From Bacteroidales bacterium (lineage in GTDB: Bacteria > Bacteroidota > Bacteroidia > Bacteroidales > UBA932), in the NCBI GenBank assembly GCA_017443845.1, contig JAFSXX010000017.1:62001-126000 (forward strand): a stretch of DNA of 64,000 nucleotides, given 5' to 3'. The notes below the pieces were generated by a model. The model was not told the DNA's origin. It did no database searches and worked only from the letters and a program-made list of their open reading frames with translations. Shown piece after piece: positions 51,291-60,257 of this stretch (its first letter is position 1; the number at the start of each line of letters is the position of its first letter). The position numbers and the translations under genes were made by a program.

Positions 51291-54200
51291 TTAATAGAGG
51301 TCGAATGCTACCTGAACATCCTTGAGAGCATCATAGACATTATCTTCTACGTTGTTGTCAAGGAGATACTTGTAGATACGGGCCATCACGAGGAGCTCAC
51401 GCATAGGGCTGATGAGACCTTCGTAACCGGAGAGGATAAGGGTTCCCGAAGAGGTACCGAACTCCTGGAAGTTGCCGATTCCGTTCAGAGGGCTGTTGCC
51501 GGCATTCTTGATGAGGCCGCGGACAACATGCCAGGAACCGCACTTGAGGATGAACTCGATGCCCACCTTATCTATCTTCTGTCCATTGTAGGTAACGGTC
51601 TGGTCGTACTCATACCAGGGATTTGCATTCCACTTGTTGTTGGAGGAGTATGCAGGGACAACGGAGTTGAATCCTACGCCGTTAGCAAGGGTATATGCCT
51701 TGTTGCGGTCGGTCATGTCGGTGAGGAATGCCTCGCCTTCCTTGGTGCACATATTCATCAGACCACGGACAGCGATCTCCCAGCACTGGTTGGAGGTGTA
51801 CTCCTTGTCACCGACCTTAGCGCTCCAGTAGGGCTGCCACTTGGCGTCATACTGGTTGCCTGCATTGACATAACCGGGCTCAGCTACGTAGATGGGAAGG
51901 AAGTGTACGTTTGTCCAGGAGGAAGAAGGATTGGTGGTGTAATTGTGGGTTCCGTCAGCATCCACGGTACCGACTGTCTTCTCCCAGACGTCGAGGCAGG
52001 TCACGAATGACTTAGCCCACTCCTTGAGAGTAGCTTCCTGCTTGTAGAGCTCGAAGTCGAACTTGGCATCCTTGAGGGCGTCATAGACGTTGGTAGTGAT
52101 CTTATTGTCGAGCAGGTACTTGTAGATACGGGCGAGGACGAGGAACTCACGCATAGGAGCGATGAGGCCTTCGTAGCCGGTAAGGTTCAGGGTACCGGAG
52201 GAGGTACCGAACTCCTGGAAGTTGCCGACATTGTTCAGAGGGCTGTTGCCGGCGGTCTTGATAAAGCTGCGGACCACGTGCCAGGTACCGACCTTAAGCA
52301 TGAAGTCGATGCCTACCTCGTTGATTTTCTCACCATTGTAGGTAACGGTCTTGTCGTACTCATACCAAGGATTGGCACCCCACTTGTTGTTAGCGGAATA
52401 TGCCGGCATGGGAGCATCCATTCCGACACCGTTGCCGGGGGTGAATGCCTTATTGCGGTCGTCCATAGTTTCGAGGAATGCTTCGCCTTCCTTGGTGCAC
52501 ATATTGATGAGGGCGCGGAATGCGATCTCCCAGCACTGGTTTGCGGTGTATTCGGTGTCACCTACCTTCGCGGTCCAGAAAGGAGCCCACTTGGAGTCGT
52601 ACTGGTTGCCTGCGGTGGTGTAGCCGGCGTTGGGATTGTCGATAGGAATAAAGTGGACGTTCTGCCATGCATTTCCGTTAGGGGTGCAGTGGGTTCCGTC
52701 AGCATCCACGAAGCCGACAGTCTTCTCCCACACGTCGAGGCAGGTTACGAATGCCTTCGCGAAGTCCTCGATAGTACCGGTGACGGGCTTGACATAAGGA
52801 TTCTGAGCGATGGAAACCACCTTCTCATAGGTACCGGCAGCAAGGGTAACGGTTGCGCTGCGGGATTCGGTAACCGTATTGTCGTCAAGGGTGACGCTGA
52901 TGGTCTGCTCACCTGCACCGCCGGAGGTCTTGTCGAGGTGGATCCAGGCCTCGGAAGGAGTCGCGGTCCAGTTCTCGGAAGCAGTGAACTTGATCTGCTG
53001 CGCGGGAGCCGCGGAAGCGTCAAAGTTCATGCTGGTCTCGGTGATGATGATAGGAAGTTCCTGCTTGTAGAGCTCGAAGTCGAACTTCACATCCTTGAGG
53101 GCGTCATAGACATCCTTGTTGATGTTATTGTCGAGCAGGTACTTGTAGAGACGGGCGAGGATGAGGAACTCACGCATAGGGGAGATGAGGCCTTCGTATC
53201 CCTCGAGGTTGAGGGTACCCGAACCGGTGCCGAACTCCTGGAAGTTGCCGATCATTCCCAGAGGGGTGTTGTTGGCGTTAGCGATGAAGCTCCTGGTAAC
53301 ATGCCACGAGGTGCACTTCATAAGGAACTCGAGACCGACCTCGTTAATCTTCTGGCCGTTGTAGGTCACGAGGTTGCCCTGGTTGACATACTCATACCAA
53401 GGATAGCTTCCCCATGCGCAGGCCTCGGAAGGACGGCTGATGGGAGCGGAAGCGAGCGACTTGCCGTTGCCGTAAGGGATCTCACCGTTACGGGAGTGGT
53501 TGTTGAGGAACTCTTCACCGGTGGTGGTGCAGAGGTTCATCAGACCGCGGATAGCGATCTCCCAGCACTGTGCTGCGGTATAGGTGGTACCGTCAACTTC
53601 AACGGTAACATAGGGCTGGTACTTGGGATCATACTGGAGACCCTGCTTCGACCAGGATGTGCTCGGGTTGTCGTTGGGGATAGGAATGAAGTGGACGCGC
53701 TCCAGAGGGTTGTTGTTGTCCTCGCAAGCGGAACCGTCGGCGCTCAGACGATCGCAGACGTTGGCCTCCCAGACATCCAGATACTTGACGAACTCCTGTG
53801 CGAATGCCTTGAGGGATGCACCGCCGCCGAGGTAATCGGTCTCGACCTTTGCGGGAAGCTTACCGTCGGAAGCATAGGCTGCGAGAGCCCTTGCGATGGT
53901 CACGATCGCACGGTTGGTAGAGAATGCGAGAGCTTCGCTGCCACGATAGACGATGGTCTGGTTGGGAATCTGATTCTTGTCCGCGGATACGGAAAGAATC
54001 GATTTCGCGATGGTCACGAGGTCCTCAGCGACTCCCTTTCCGTCAGCGGGGCCGTTGGTAACTGCGATCTCATCCTTGTCGTAGCTGTCACGCTCGGGAT
54101 TCGAAGCAGCCTTGTAATCGAAGGGCGAGACCTTGTCGGTCTTGCCGTCAGCGATGTTGGCAAGCGCACCAGCCTCGAGGCAGAGGAACTGCGCGGGATT

Positions 54201-54404
54201 GAAGGTCTTGCCGGCAACGGTGAACGAGGTAGGGATAGCCCTTTCCTCTTCCCAGGAAGCATAGAAATCCGAGACGGCCGAAACCACCTGGGAGAGTTCT
54301 ACTGCATTCTCGTCCGGTGTCGGAACGGGATCCTTGGGTTCACAAGAATTCAGAGTAAGCGCGCAAACGATCAGCGCGGCAAACAGGTAGAATACTTTTT
54401 TCAT
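51291..54404 (-). CDS. Giant repeat lipoprotein with PMBR-like segments and a BACON domain
   Basis: The 1037-residue lipoprotein has lipobox LTLNSC in its signal. Residues 35-90 (LSQVVSAVSDFYASWEEERA, FTVAGKTFNPAQFLCLEAGA) resemble the pseudomurein-binding repeat. Three homologous blocks of about 248 residues follow (198-449, 543-790, 791-1037). Each has QYD.KW.P...KVGD.EYT.NQCWEIA.RGL, WYEY..TVTYNG.KI.EVG and GNFQEFGT.SGTL. A BACON domain (455-537, WTATPSEAWIHLDKTSGGAG) separates blocks 1 and 2. Blocks 2 and 3 are the most alike. There is no catalytic motif, so it is probably a surface binding or scaffold protein. Confidence 0.85.
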   Translation of the reverse strand: MKKVFYLFAALIVCALTLNSCEPKDPVPTPDENAVELSQVVSAVSDFYASWEEERAIPTSFTVAGKTFNPAQFLCLEAGALANIADGKTDKVSPFDYKAASNPERDSYDKDEIAVTNGPADGKGVAEDLVTIAKSILSVSADKNQIPNQTIVYRGSEALAFSTNRAIVTIARALAAYASDGKLPAKVETDYLGGGASLKAFAQEFVKYLDVWEANVCDRLSADGSACEDNNNPLERVHFIPIPNDNPSTSWSKQGLQYDPKYQPYVTVEVDGTTYTAAQCWEIAIRGLMNLCTTTGEEFLNNHSRNGEIPYGNGKSLASAPISRPSEACAWGSYPWYEYVNQGNLVTYNGQKINEVGLEFLMKCTSWHVTRSFIANANNTPLGMIGNFQEFGTGSGTLNLEGYEGLISPMREFLILARLYKYLLDNNINKDVYDALKDVKFDFELYKQELPIIITETSMNFDASAAPAQQIKFTASENWTATPSEAWIHLDKTSGGAGEQTISVTLDDNTVTESRSATVTLAAGTYEKVVSIAQNPYVKPVTGTIEDFAKAFVTCLDVWEKTVGFVDADGTHCTPNGNAWQNVHFIPIDNPNAGYTTAGNQYDSKWAPFWTAKVGDTEYTANQCWEIAFRALINMCTKEGEAFLETMDDRNKAFTPGNGVGMDAPMPAYSANNKWGANPWYEYDKTVTYNGEKINEVGIDFMLKVGTWHVVRSFIKTAGNSPLNNVGNFQEFGTSSGTLNLTGYEGLIAPMREFLVLARIYKYLLDNKITTNVYDALKDAKFDFELYKQEATLKEWAKSFVTCLDVWEKTVGTVDADGTHNYTTNPSSSWTNVHFLPIYVAEPGYVNAGNQYDAKWQPYWSAKVGDKEYTSNQCWEIAVRGLMNMCTKEGEAFLTDMTDRNKAYTLANGVGFNSVVPAYSSNNKWNANPWYEYDQTVTYNGQKIDKVGIEFILKCGSWHVVRGLIKNAGNSPLNGIGNFQEFGTSSGTLILSGYEGLISPMRELLVMARIYKYLLDNNVEDNVYDALKDVQVAFDLY

Positions 54405-54429
54405 AATGATTTGTTATTGGTGATGGTTG

Positions 54430-55281
54430 TTAGTTGGTTTCTTTTGGAAGTTCCTTGATGACGCCGCTCTCGAGAAGATACTGCTCCGCCTTCTTGAGGC
54501 CGCCGGTCTTCTTGATGATGTCTTCGCAGAATTCATAGCTCAGGCCGGGATTGCGCTCCACCATGGTGCGGGTGAGGCGGTCCACGACTTTATTGTTGAT
54601 CAGGTTCGCCATGACCATACGGTTGCCCTCGACGCGGCCGAGGCGGCACATGATGGTGGTGCTTATCATATCGCAGAGGAGCTTCTGCGACGTTCCAGAT
54701 TTCATACGCGTGCTGCCGGTGATGAACTCGGGGCCCGTGATTATCTCGATGGGATAATCAACATAATCCGAGATGGGCGAGCCGGGATTGTTGCAGATCG
54801 AGCCGCAGGGGATTCCGTTCTCCTTGCAGGCCTTCATCGCAGCGAGCACATAAGGGGTGCAGCCGCTGGCCGATATGCCGACCACGATATCCTTGGGAGT
54901 GATGTGATGCTTGTCGCGGAGGGTTCTCCATCCCTCTTCGACATCATCTTCCGCCTCCTCGAGGTCGAGGACCAGATTCTCGACTCCACCGGCCAGGACG
55001 GCCTGCCAGATTTCGGGATCCACTCCGTAGGTATTGGGAACTTCGAGGATATCGAGGACCGCGAGCTTTCCTCCGGTGCCGCAGCCAAGGTAGAACATCC
55101 TTCCGCCGCCGCGGATGGTGGCCTCTATGGCAGAGACAAGTTTTTCGATATCGGGAAGTACGGCTTCGATGGCCAGGGGAACTTTCTTGTCCTCATTGTT
55201 GATGTCGCGAAGCAACTCGGCCACCGATTTTTTCTCCAGGTGGTCGTAAAGGGATGGTTGTTCTGTTAATCTAAGTGACAT
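54430..55281 (-). CDS. murQ: N-acetylmuramic acid 6-phosphate etherase
   Basis: MurQ removes the lactyl ether from MurNAc-6-P to give GlcNAc-6-P and D-lactate. The 283-residue SIS-fold protein shows LTEQPSLYDHLEKKSVAELL, INNEDKKVP, and GRMFYLGCGTGGKLAVLDIL with E-VPNT, where the first catalytic Glu is kept. The second Glu is in LDLEEAEDD, and TGSTRMKSGTSQKL is the sugar-phosphate loop. The usual TSGR reads TGGK. Its presence inside a SusCD operon is the strongest evidence that MurNAc is a substrate of the locus. Confidence 0.93.
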   Translation of the reverse strand: MSLRLTEQPSLYDHLEKKSVAELLRDINNEDKKVPLAIEAVLPDIEKLVSAIEATIRGGGRMFYLGCGTGGKLAVLDILEVPNTYGVDPEIWQAVLAGGVENLVLDLEEAEDDVEEGWRTLRDKHHITPKDIVVGISASGCTPYVLAAMKACKENGIPCGSICNNPGSPISDYVDYPIEIITGPEFITGSTRMKSGTSQKLLCDMISTTIMCRLGRVEGNRMVMANLINNKVVDRLTRTMVERNPGLSYEFCEDIIKKTGGLKKAEQYLLESGVIKELPKETN

Positions 55282-55286
55282 TTTGG

Positions 55287-57119
55287 TTAGAAACTTTTAT
55301 ATTTTGTCTGCCCGATCTGCTTTCCGTCGCGGAATGCGGCGGCGGTGACCCGCTGCTGGCGGTTGATGACGAACGGCATTTCGTAAAGCTGCGAGGAGGC
55401 CGTAGGCTCGCTGCCGTCGAGGGTATAGCGTATCTCGGCGCCGGGAGCGTCAACAGAAATGGTCACTACCATATCGTAGGGCGTATCTTTATGGAATTCT
55501 ATGAAAGGATTGTGGAAGGCGTCGCAATAGCCCACTCCGAGGTTGTCGAGCCTGCCCAGGTGATGTTCGAGCCTGCGGGTGAAACCCTCCCAGTCCTTGG
55601 GACAGGTGGTCCAGCCGGCCTCGGCTATGGCACACATACGCGGCCAGGCCATATATTCGACCCTCGCCGGGGTAGGCATATATTCGGTCCAGACGCAGCC
55701 CTCGACTCCTATGATATACCTGGCCTCCTCCGGGGTGAGGACCGCCGGAACGGGTTCGTACTCATACATCGTGCGGAGCGTGGTCGGGCCGTCCATAGCC
55801 AGCGGTTCGCTGTCGGGATCGGCCTGCCAGTAATCCAGGTAATACTTGGGATAGGGAGCCATAACAACCTCGTGGTGCTGCTGGGCGGCCTTGATGCCTC
55901 CCTCCTCCCCGAGCCAGCTCATCACCTTGGCGTTGGGTGCGAGGCCTCCCTGGAGGATTTCGTCCCAGCCGATGATTTCGTGGCCCTTGGAGTTGATGTA
56001 CTTCTCCATCCTTGTTATGAACCAGCTCTGGAGTTCGAATTCATCCTTGAGCCCGAGCTGTTTTATGAGTTTCTGGCAGTGCTCGCACTGCTTCCAGCTC
56101 GCTTTGGGGCACTCGTCGCCGCCGATGTGGACAAGCTTCGAGGGGAAGAGTTCGAATACCTCGTCCATCACGTCCTCGAGGAATTTGAAGGTCTCCTCCT
56201 TGGGGCAGAAAACCTGCTTGAAGACGCCCCACTTGGTGGCTGTCTCATAGTGGTCCTCAAGTCCGCAGGAGAGTTCAGGATAGCACGAGATGGCAGCGAG
56301 GGCGTGACCCGGCATCTCTATCTCGGGAATGATGGTCACGTAGCGCTCCGCGGCATACTTTACAAGTTCGCGGACCTCGTCCTGCGAGTAGTATCCCCCG
56401 TGGGGTGTGCCGTCATAGACGCCGCTCTTGAGCGAGCCTATGACAGTCTCCTTGCGCCACTGCCCCTTCTCGGTCAGGAGAGGGTATTTCTTGATCTCCA
56501 GGCGCCATCCCTGGTCCTCGGTCAGGTGCCAGTGGAAGCGGTTGACCTTGTGGAGGGCCATTATGTCGATATAGCGCTTGAGGAAATCCATATCGAAGAA
56601 GTGGAGACAGCAGTCCAGATGCATTCCGCGGTAAGGGAATCGGGGAGCGTCCTCGATCTGGCAGCAGGGCACCCTCCAGTCGGTCCCGAAGGCCTTGCGG
56701 TCGGCGAATATCTCGACGGGAAGGAGCTGCAGAAGGGTCTGGAGGCCGTAGAATGCACCGGCTCCGTCGCCGTAGTCGATCACTATCCTCTCCGGCTCCA
56801 CGCGGAGTTCGTAGCTCTCCGAAGGCAGCCCGGCATCGAGGAAGTAGATGCCTTTCCCGGGCGATGAGAGGTCGGCCTCGCGGATCTCCAGTTCGAAGCC
56901 TGCTGCGGTGCGGAGCCTCCTGTTGAGGAATCCGGCGACGCGCACGATCTCATCATTGCCCGCTTCGACGAAGATCGGAGTGGACTTTTTAATGGTGAAA
57001 TCACCCTCATCCACCTGTAGGTGCGCGGGACGGGGAATGACGCTTATCTCCTGCCCGGCAGGTGCCGTGCAGGACACTGCAAGCGCGATTGCGGCAATTA
57101 TGGAAACTATCTTTCTCAT
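55287..57119 (-). CDS. GH20 beta-N-acetylhexosaminidase (lipoprotein)
   Basis: The 610-residue exo-hexosaminidase starts MRKIVSIIAAIALAVSCTAP, with lipobox AVSC. It has a GH20b N-domain (about 30-140), then the barrel with RGMHLDCCLHFFDMDFLKRY, WHLTEDQGWRLEIK, IPEIEMPGHALAA and the catalytic Asp-Glu pair in HIGGDECPKASW. A C-terminal beta domain (about 540-600, APGAEIRYTLDGSEPT) resembles the chitobiase C-terminal module. It releases terminal GlcNAc/GalNAc. Its start overlaps the second GH20 gene's stop by 4 bases. Confidence 0.94.
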   Translation of the reverse strand: MRKIVSIIAAIALAVSCTAPAGQEISVIPRPAHLQVDEGDFTIKKSTPIFVEAGNDEIVRVAGFLNRRLRTAAGFELEIREADLSSPGKGIYFLDAGLPSESYELRVEPERIVIDYGDGAGAFYGLQTLLQLLPVEIFADRKAFGTDWRVPCCQIEDAPRFPYRGMHLDCCLHFFDMDFLKRYIDIMALHKVNRFHWHLTEDQGWRLEIKKYPLLTEKGQWRKETVIGSLKSGVYDGTPHGGYYSQDEVRELVKYAAERYVTIIPEIEMPGHALAAISCYPELSCGLEDHYETATKWGVFKQVFCPKEETFKFLEDVMDEVFELFPSKLVHIGGDECPKASWKQCEHCQKLIKQLGLKDEFELQSWFITRMEKYINSKGHEIIGWDEILQGGLAPNAKVMSWLGEEGGIKAAQQHHEVVMAPYPKYYLDYWQADPDSEPLAMDGPTTLRTMYEYEPVPAVLTPEEARYIIGVEGCVWTEYMPTPARVEYMAWPRMCAIAEAGWTTCPKDWEGFTRRLEHHLGRLDNLGVGYCDAFHNPFIEFHKDTPYDMVVTISVDAPGAEIRYTLDGSEPTASSQLYEMPFVINRQQRVTAAAFRDGKQIGQTKYKSF

Positions 57120-58906
57120 TTTCCAAACTCCCTTGTCATCAGCACGCCCAAGGGCTCTCCGTCGGCCGTGAAGCCGCGGGCCTTGATGACATCGCCTTTA
57201 TCGACACGCAGCAAAGAAGGTGCCACGGGGGACGATGCATCGGGCTCGGTGCCGTCTGTGGTATAATGGATTACAGCTCCTGGAACATCGATTTCGAGCT
57301 CTACGTCGCGGGGGTAATCCTCCTCCAGGTTCATATTCACTATGACGTTGTAGAAGGCTTTGCTGTAGTTGATTCCCCTTGCGTCAAGCCGTTCGAATTC
57401 CTTGGGTATGCGGGTGCAGAAATCGGCGAAATCGCGGTTTTCGTCCCTGCTCCAGCAGAATTCGGCGATGGCCGCGGCACGCGGGTATGCCTGATGCTCC
57501 AACTGCTTGGTATCGGGTATGAACTCACCCCAGACGCAGGCCTGCCAGCCGAGGATAAGGTCGCTCTTGGCATTGTAGAGCGAATCGCCTATCTGGGCTA
57601 CGGGATCGTAATTGTAAGCCTTGCGCAGGGTGATGAAGAGATGGTGGTTCTTGGGCAGATCCTCTATCTCGTTCTGGTGATAGTCGTAATAGCACCAGCG
57701 GTTGGGGCAGAGGATAACCTTCATATCGCGCTCCATAGCCCTCATCGCGGGCTTGTGGCCGCGGTAGGACATGACCACGGTGCTCTCGACCGCGCTGCCG
57801 TCCAGGATTTCATCCCATCCGATGACGGTGCGGCCCCTCTCGCGGAGGTAGCTGTCGAAATGCTTCACGAAGTAGTACTGCAGGTCATCGACCCCGGAGA
57901 GGCCGAGTTCCCTGGCCAGGTTGCGGCAGTATGCGCTCGCGCGCCACGCATCCTTGGGGCACTCGTCGCCGCCGATGTGGATGTACTTCGAAGGGAAGAG
58001 ATCCAGCACCTCGTCGAATACCTTCTCGAGGAACCCGAACGTCCTGGGCGAGGGGCAGAACACATCCTTCTTGATGCCCCAGGTGGTAGCCACCTTCTTG
58101 GGCTCATCGGGGGTGCAGGAGAGTTCGGGATATGCGGCTATTGCGGCGCTGGCGTGGCCGGGAAGCTCTATCTCGGGAACCACCGTGATGAAGCGGTGGC
58201 GGGCGTACTCCACTATGTCGCGGATTTCGTCCTGGGTGTAGAAGCCGCCGTGGCGGATTCCGTCACCCTTCTCGTCATAACCGGCGGTCTCGTCCCTCCA
58301 GGCTCCGACCTCGGTCAGGCGGGGGAATGCCTTGATCTCGATGCGCCATCCCTGGTCCTCGGTAAGATGCCAGTGGAAGCGGTTCTGCTTGTGCATCGCC
58401 ATCATATCGAGGAACTCCTTGACGGTCTCCACGGGATAGAAATAGCGGCAGCAGTCGAGCTGCATTCCGCGCCATGCGACCCTGGGGGCATCTTCGATGT
58501 GGCAGCACTGCGCCTTCCAGGCGACGCCATCCACTTTCTTGTCGGAGTACGCCGATCCGGGCAGGAGTTGCCGGAAGGTCTGCAGGCCGTAGAAGGCACC
58601 CGCTGCATCGGAGGCAGAGACCTTGACGCGGCGGCGGCCCACTGCGAGCCTGTAGCCCTCTGCGGGCTGGCTCTCATCCTTCTCGAGGATGATGGCGCGG
58701 CCGAAGAGGTGGCGCTTCGCAGCAAGGGCGTACCCGGTGGGCACGGCCATCTCCTGGCGGAAATCGGCTGCGACTTCGTCGAACTCCGGGCAATGCGATA
58801 CTACCGCGGTGCGGGGTCCCAAAGTGAAGGAACCGCCCTTTTCCGTTACCGAAGAGGGTTGCGGAATGATCGAAATCGAGAGAAGTATGGCGAGGAGGAA
58901 CTTCAT
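57116..58906 (-). CDS. GH20 beta-N-acetylhexosaminidase, second copy
   Basis: The 596-residue paralogue of its neighbour starts MKFLLAILLSISIIPQPSSV, a short secretion signal without a lipobox, so it is probably periplasmic. Conserved parts are RGMQLDCCRYFYPVETVKEF, WHLTEDQGWRIEIK, VPEIELPGHASAA and the catalytic pair in HIGGDECPKDAW. A chitobiase-type C-terminal module (VPGAVIHYTTDGTEPDAS) is present. Two GH20 enzymes with different anchoring suggest cleavage at two sites, surface and periplasm, or of two linkages. Confidence 0.93.
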   Translation of the reverse strand: MKFLLAILLSISIIPQPSSVTEKGGSFTLGPRTAVVSHCPEFDEVAADFRQEMAVPTGYALAAKRHLFGRAIILEKDESQPAEGYRLAVGRRRVKVSASDAAGAFYGLQTFRQLLPGSAYSDKKVDGVAWKAQCCHIEDAPRVAWRGMQLDCCRYFYPVETVKEFLDMMAMHKQNRFHWHLTEDQGWRIEIKAFPRLTEVGAWRDETAGYDEKGDGIRHGGFYTQDEIRDIVEYARHRFITVVPEIELPGHASAAIAAYPELSCTPDEPKKVATTWGIKKDVFCPSPRTFGFLEKVFDEVLDLFPSKYIHIGGDECPKDAWRASAYCRNLARELGLSGVDDLQYYFVKHFDSYLRERGRTVIGWDEILDGSAVESTVVMSYRGHKPAMRAMERDMKVILCPNRWCYYDYHQNEIEDLPKNHHLFITLRKAYNYDPVAQIGDSLYNAKSDLILGWQACVWGEFIPDTKQLEHQAYPRAAAIAEFCWSRDENRDFADFCTRIPKEFERLDARGINYSKAFYNVIVNMNLEEDYPRDVELEIDVPGAVIHYTTDGTEPDASSPVAPSLLRVDKGDVIKARGFTADGEPLGVLMTREFGK

Positions 58907-60253
58907 CTAGAATACTTTTTGGATGGTTTCCTCCACGACTGCCGAGTAGGCGGCAGGCATTTCGGGAGAGAGCGGATAGGGCGCCTTTATATATACGTGC
59001 ATCTGCTCTATCTCATATTCGTATCCCTTGCGGTATTCGTAGGCGTGGGCCGAGGGCAGATAGGAATTCTGTCCGTTGGTGTAGCCTGCGAAGAATATCG
59101 TCTTGTCTGGATGGTTCGCACGGGCACTCGTCTGGTATTCGCAGAAAGGTTCTCCCTGCGAGAAGAAGAAAATCACGCCGTCGAGATTGAGGGCCTCCAT
59201 ATTGAAGTCCAGCTTGTTGGGAACCGGGCCTTTGTCGAAGCGCGAGAGTATCTCGGCCTCCCAGCCGCGGACGTCCTCGGCGAAGCGGGGGAATTCGGTC
59301 TTGTAGGCAACCGCGATGGAATCGGCGTGGGCGCGGACAGCAGCCGGAGTCACCTCGTCGATGAGGTAAGGAAGCTGCGCCAGGCCGGTGTCGAACTTAA
59401 GCACGCCCTTGGGCTTGACCTTGGTGAATTCGAGCGCCTTGAGGCAGTCGGCCAGTTCGGTTCCGATCTCCTCGGCGTGTCCCACGAGCAGGCAGCCGCC
59501 CTTGGGGTCCATATTGCCGGCGGCGCCGGTCAGCTGGAACACCTCGCAACCCCACGCGTCCTCAACCAGGCCGCGGGCTACGCCCGAATAATCGGATGAG
59601 AGCAGCAGGCTCTTGGGACCCATGCATACGGGATGGCAGGCGATGTTGTAGAAGGCGCAGAGAGGCTTCTTGCCGGAAATAATCTTCACGGCGTAAAGGT
59701 CGCTGTCAACAGGACCGGTCTCAGCCTCGCAGCGGTGGTAGTTGATGGGAGCCGAACCCTTGGCCACCTCCATCCTGAAGGGCTTGAATGCCTTGTCGTC
59801 GGTGATGGTCTTTACGGCATTGTCGATGATGGCCTCCACCGTGCGGATCTTGTACGCGCGGTTGGGGCCGCCGGGCTCAACCGAGGCTCCTCCCAGGCGC
59901 GGCGCGCTGTGGGTGTGGATGCAGTGCAGCAGAATGCGTTCCCTGTCGAGGCCGCTGCGGACGCTGATCGAATCGCGGATCTCATCGGCCAGGGCCGGGG
60001 AAATCTCCATCAGGTCGTTGGAGATGATGCAGACCTTCTGTTTTCCGTCGGTAACGACGAGGCAGTTGGTCTTGAGGGGGATATGGATGCCGTCAGAGAG
60101 TCCCTGGCGCGCCGCGAATCCGGCCAGCACCAGATGCTCATCCTCCAGCGCCGAGATTCCGGCGCTGGAGAAGTTGCATTTGAGTTTCTCTCCGCCGCAG
60201 GAGCACAGGCACAGGGCCAGTGCCACGCAGGCTATGATATAGAGCCTTTTCAT
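58907..60253 (-). CDS. Neutral ceramidase-type amidase lipoprotein
   Basis: The 448-residue lipoprotein (lipobox LCSC in MKRLYIIACVALALCLCSCG) belongs to the neutral/alkaline non-lysosomal ceramidase N-terminal domain family. It has ILLHCIHTHSAPRLGG with the zinc histidines, FYNIACHPVCMG with a further His and FQLTGAAGNMDPKGG. Known members hydrolyse the amide bond of ceramide with a zinc centre. The family is widespread in bacterial polysaccharide loci without proven substrates. Within this operon an amide such as an N-acyl or lactyl-peptide bond is a reasonable guess only. It abuts the second GH20 gene. Confidence 0.8.
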   Translation of the reverse strand: MKRLYIIACVALALCLCSCGGEKLKCNFSSAGISALEDEHLVLAGFAARQGLSDGIHIPLKTNCLVVTDGKQKVCIISNDLMEISPALADEIRDSISVRSGLDRERILLHCIHTHSAPRLGGASVEPGGPNRAYKIRTVEAIIDNAVKTITDDKAFKPFRMEVAKGSAPINYHRCEAETGPVDSDLYAVKIISGKKPLCAFYNIACHPVCMGPKSLLLSSDYSGVARGLVEDAWGCEVFQLTGAAGNMDPKGGCLLVGHAEEIGTELADCLKALEFTKVKPKGVLKFDTGLAQLPYLIDEVTPAAVRAHADSIAVAYKTEFPRFAEDVRGWEAEILSRFDKGPVPNKLDFNMEALNLDGVIFFFSQGEPFCEYQTSARANHPDKTIFFAGYTNGQNSYLPSAHAYEYRKGYEYEIEQMHVYIKAPYPLSPEMPAAYSAVVEETIQKVF

Positions 60254-60257
60254 AATT

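Noticed and set aside
54430-55281. MurQ as inactive because TSGR reads TGGK
   Set aside because: Both catalytic Glu positions and the sugar-phosphate loop are kept; the change lies beside, not in, the known catalytic pair.
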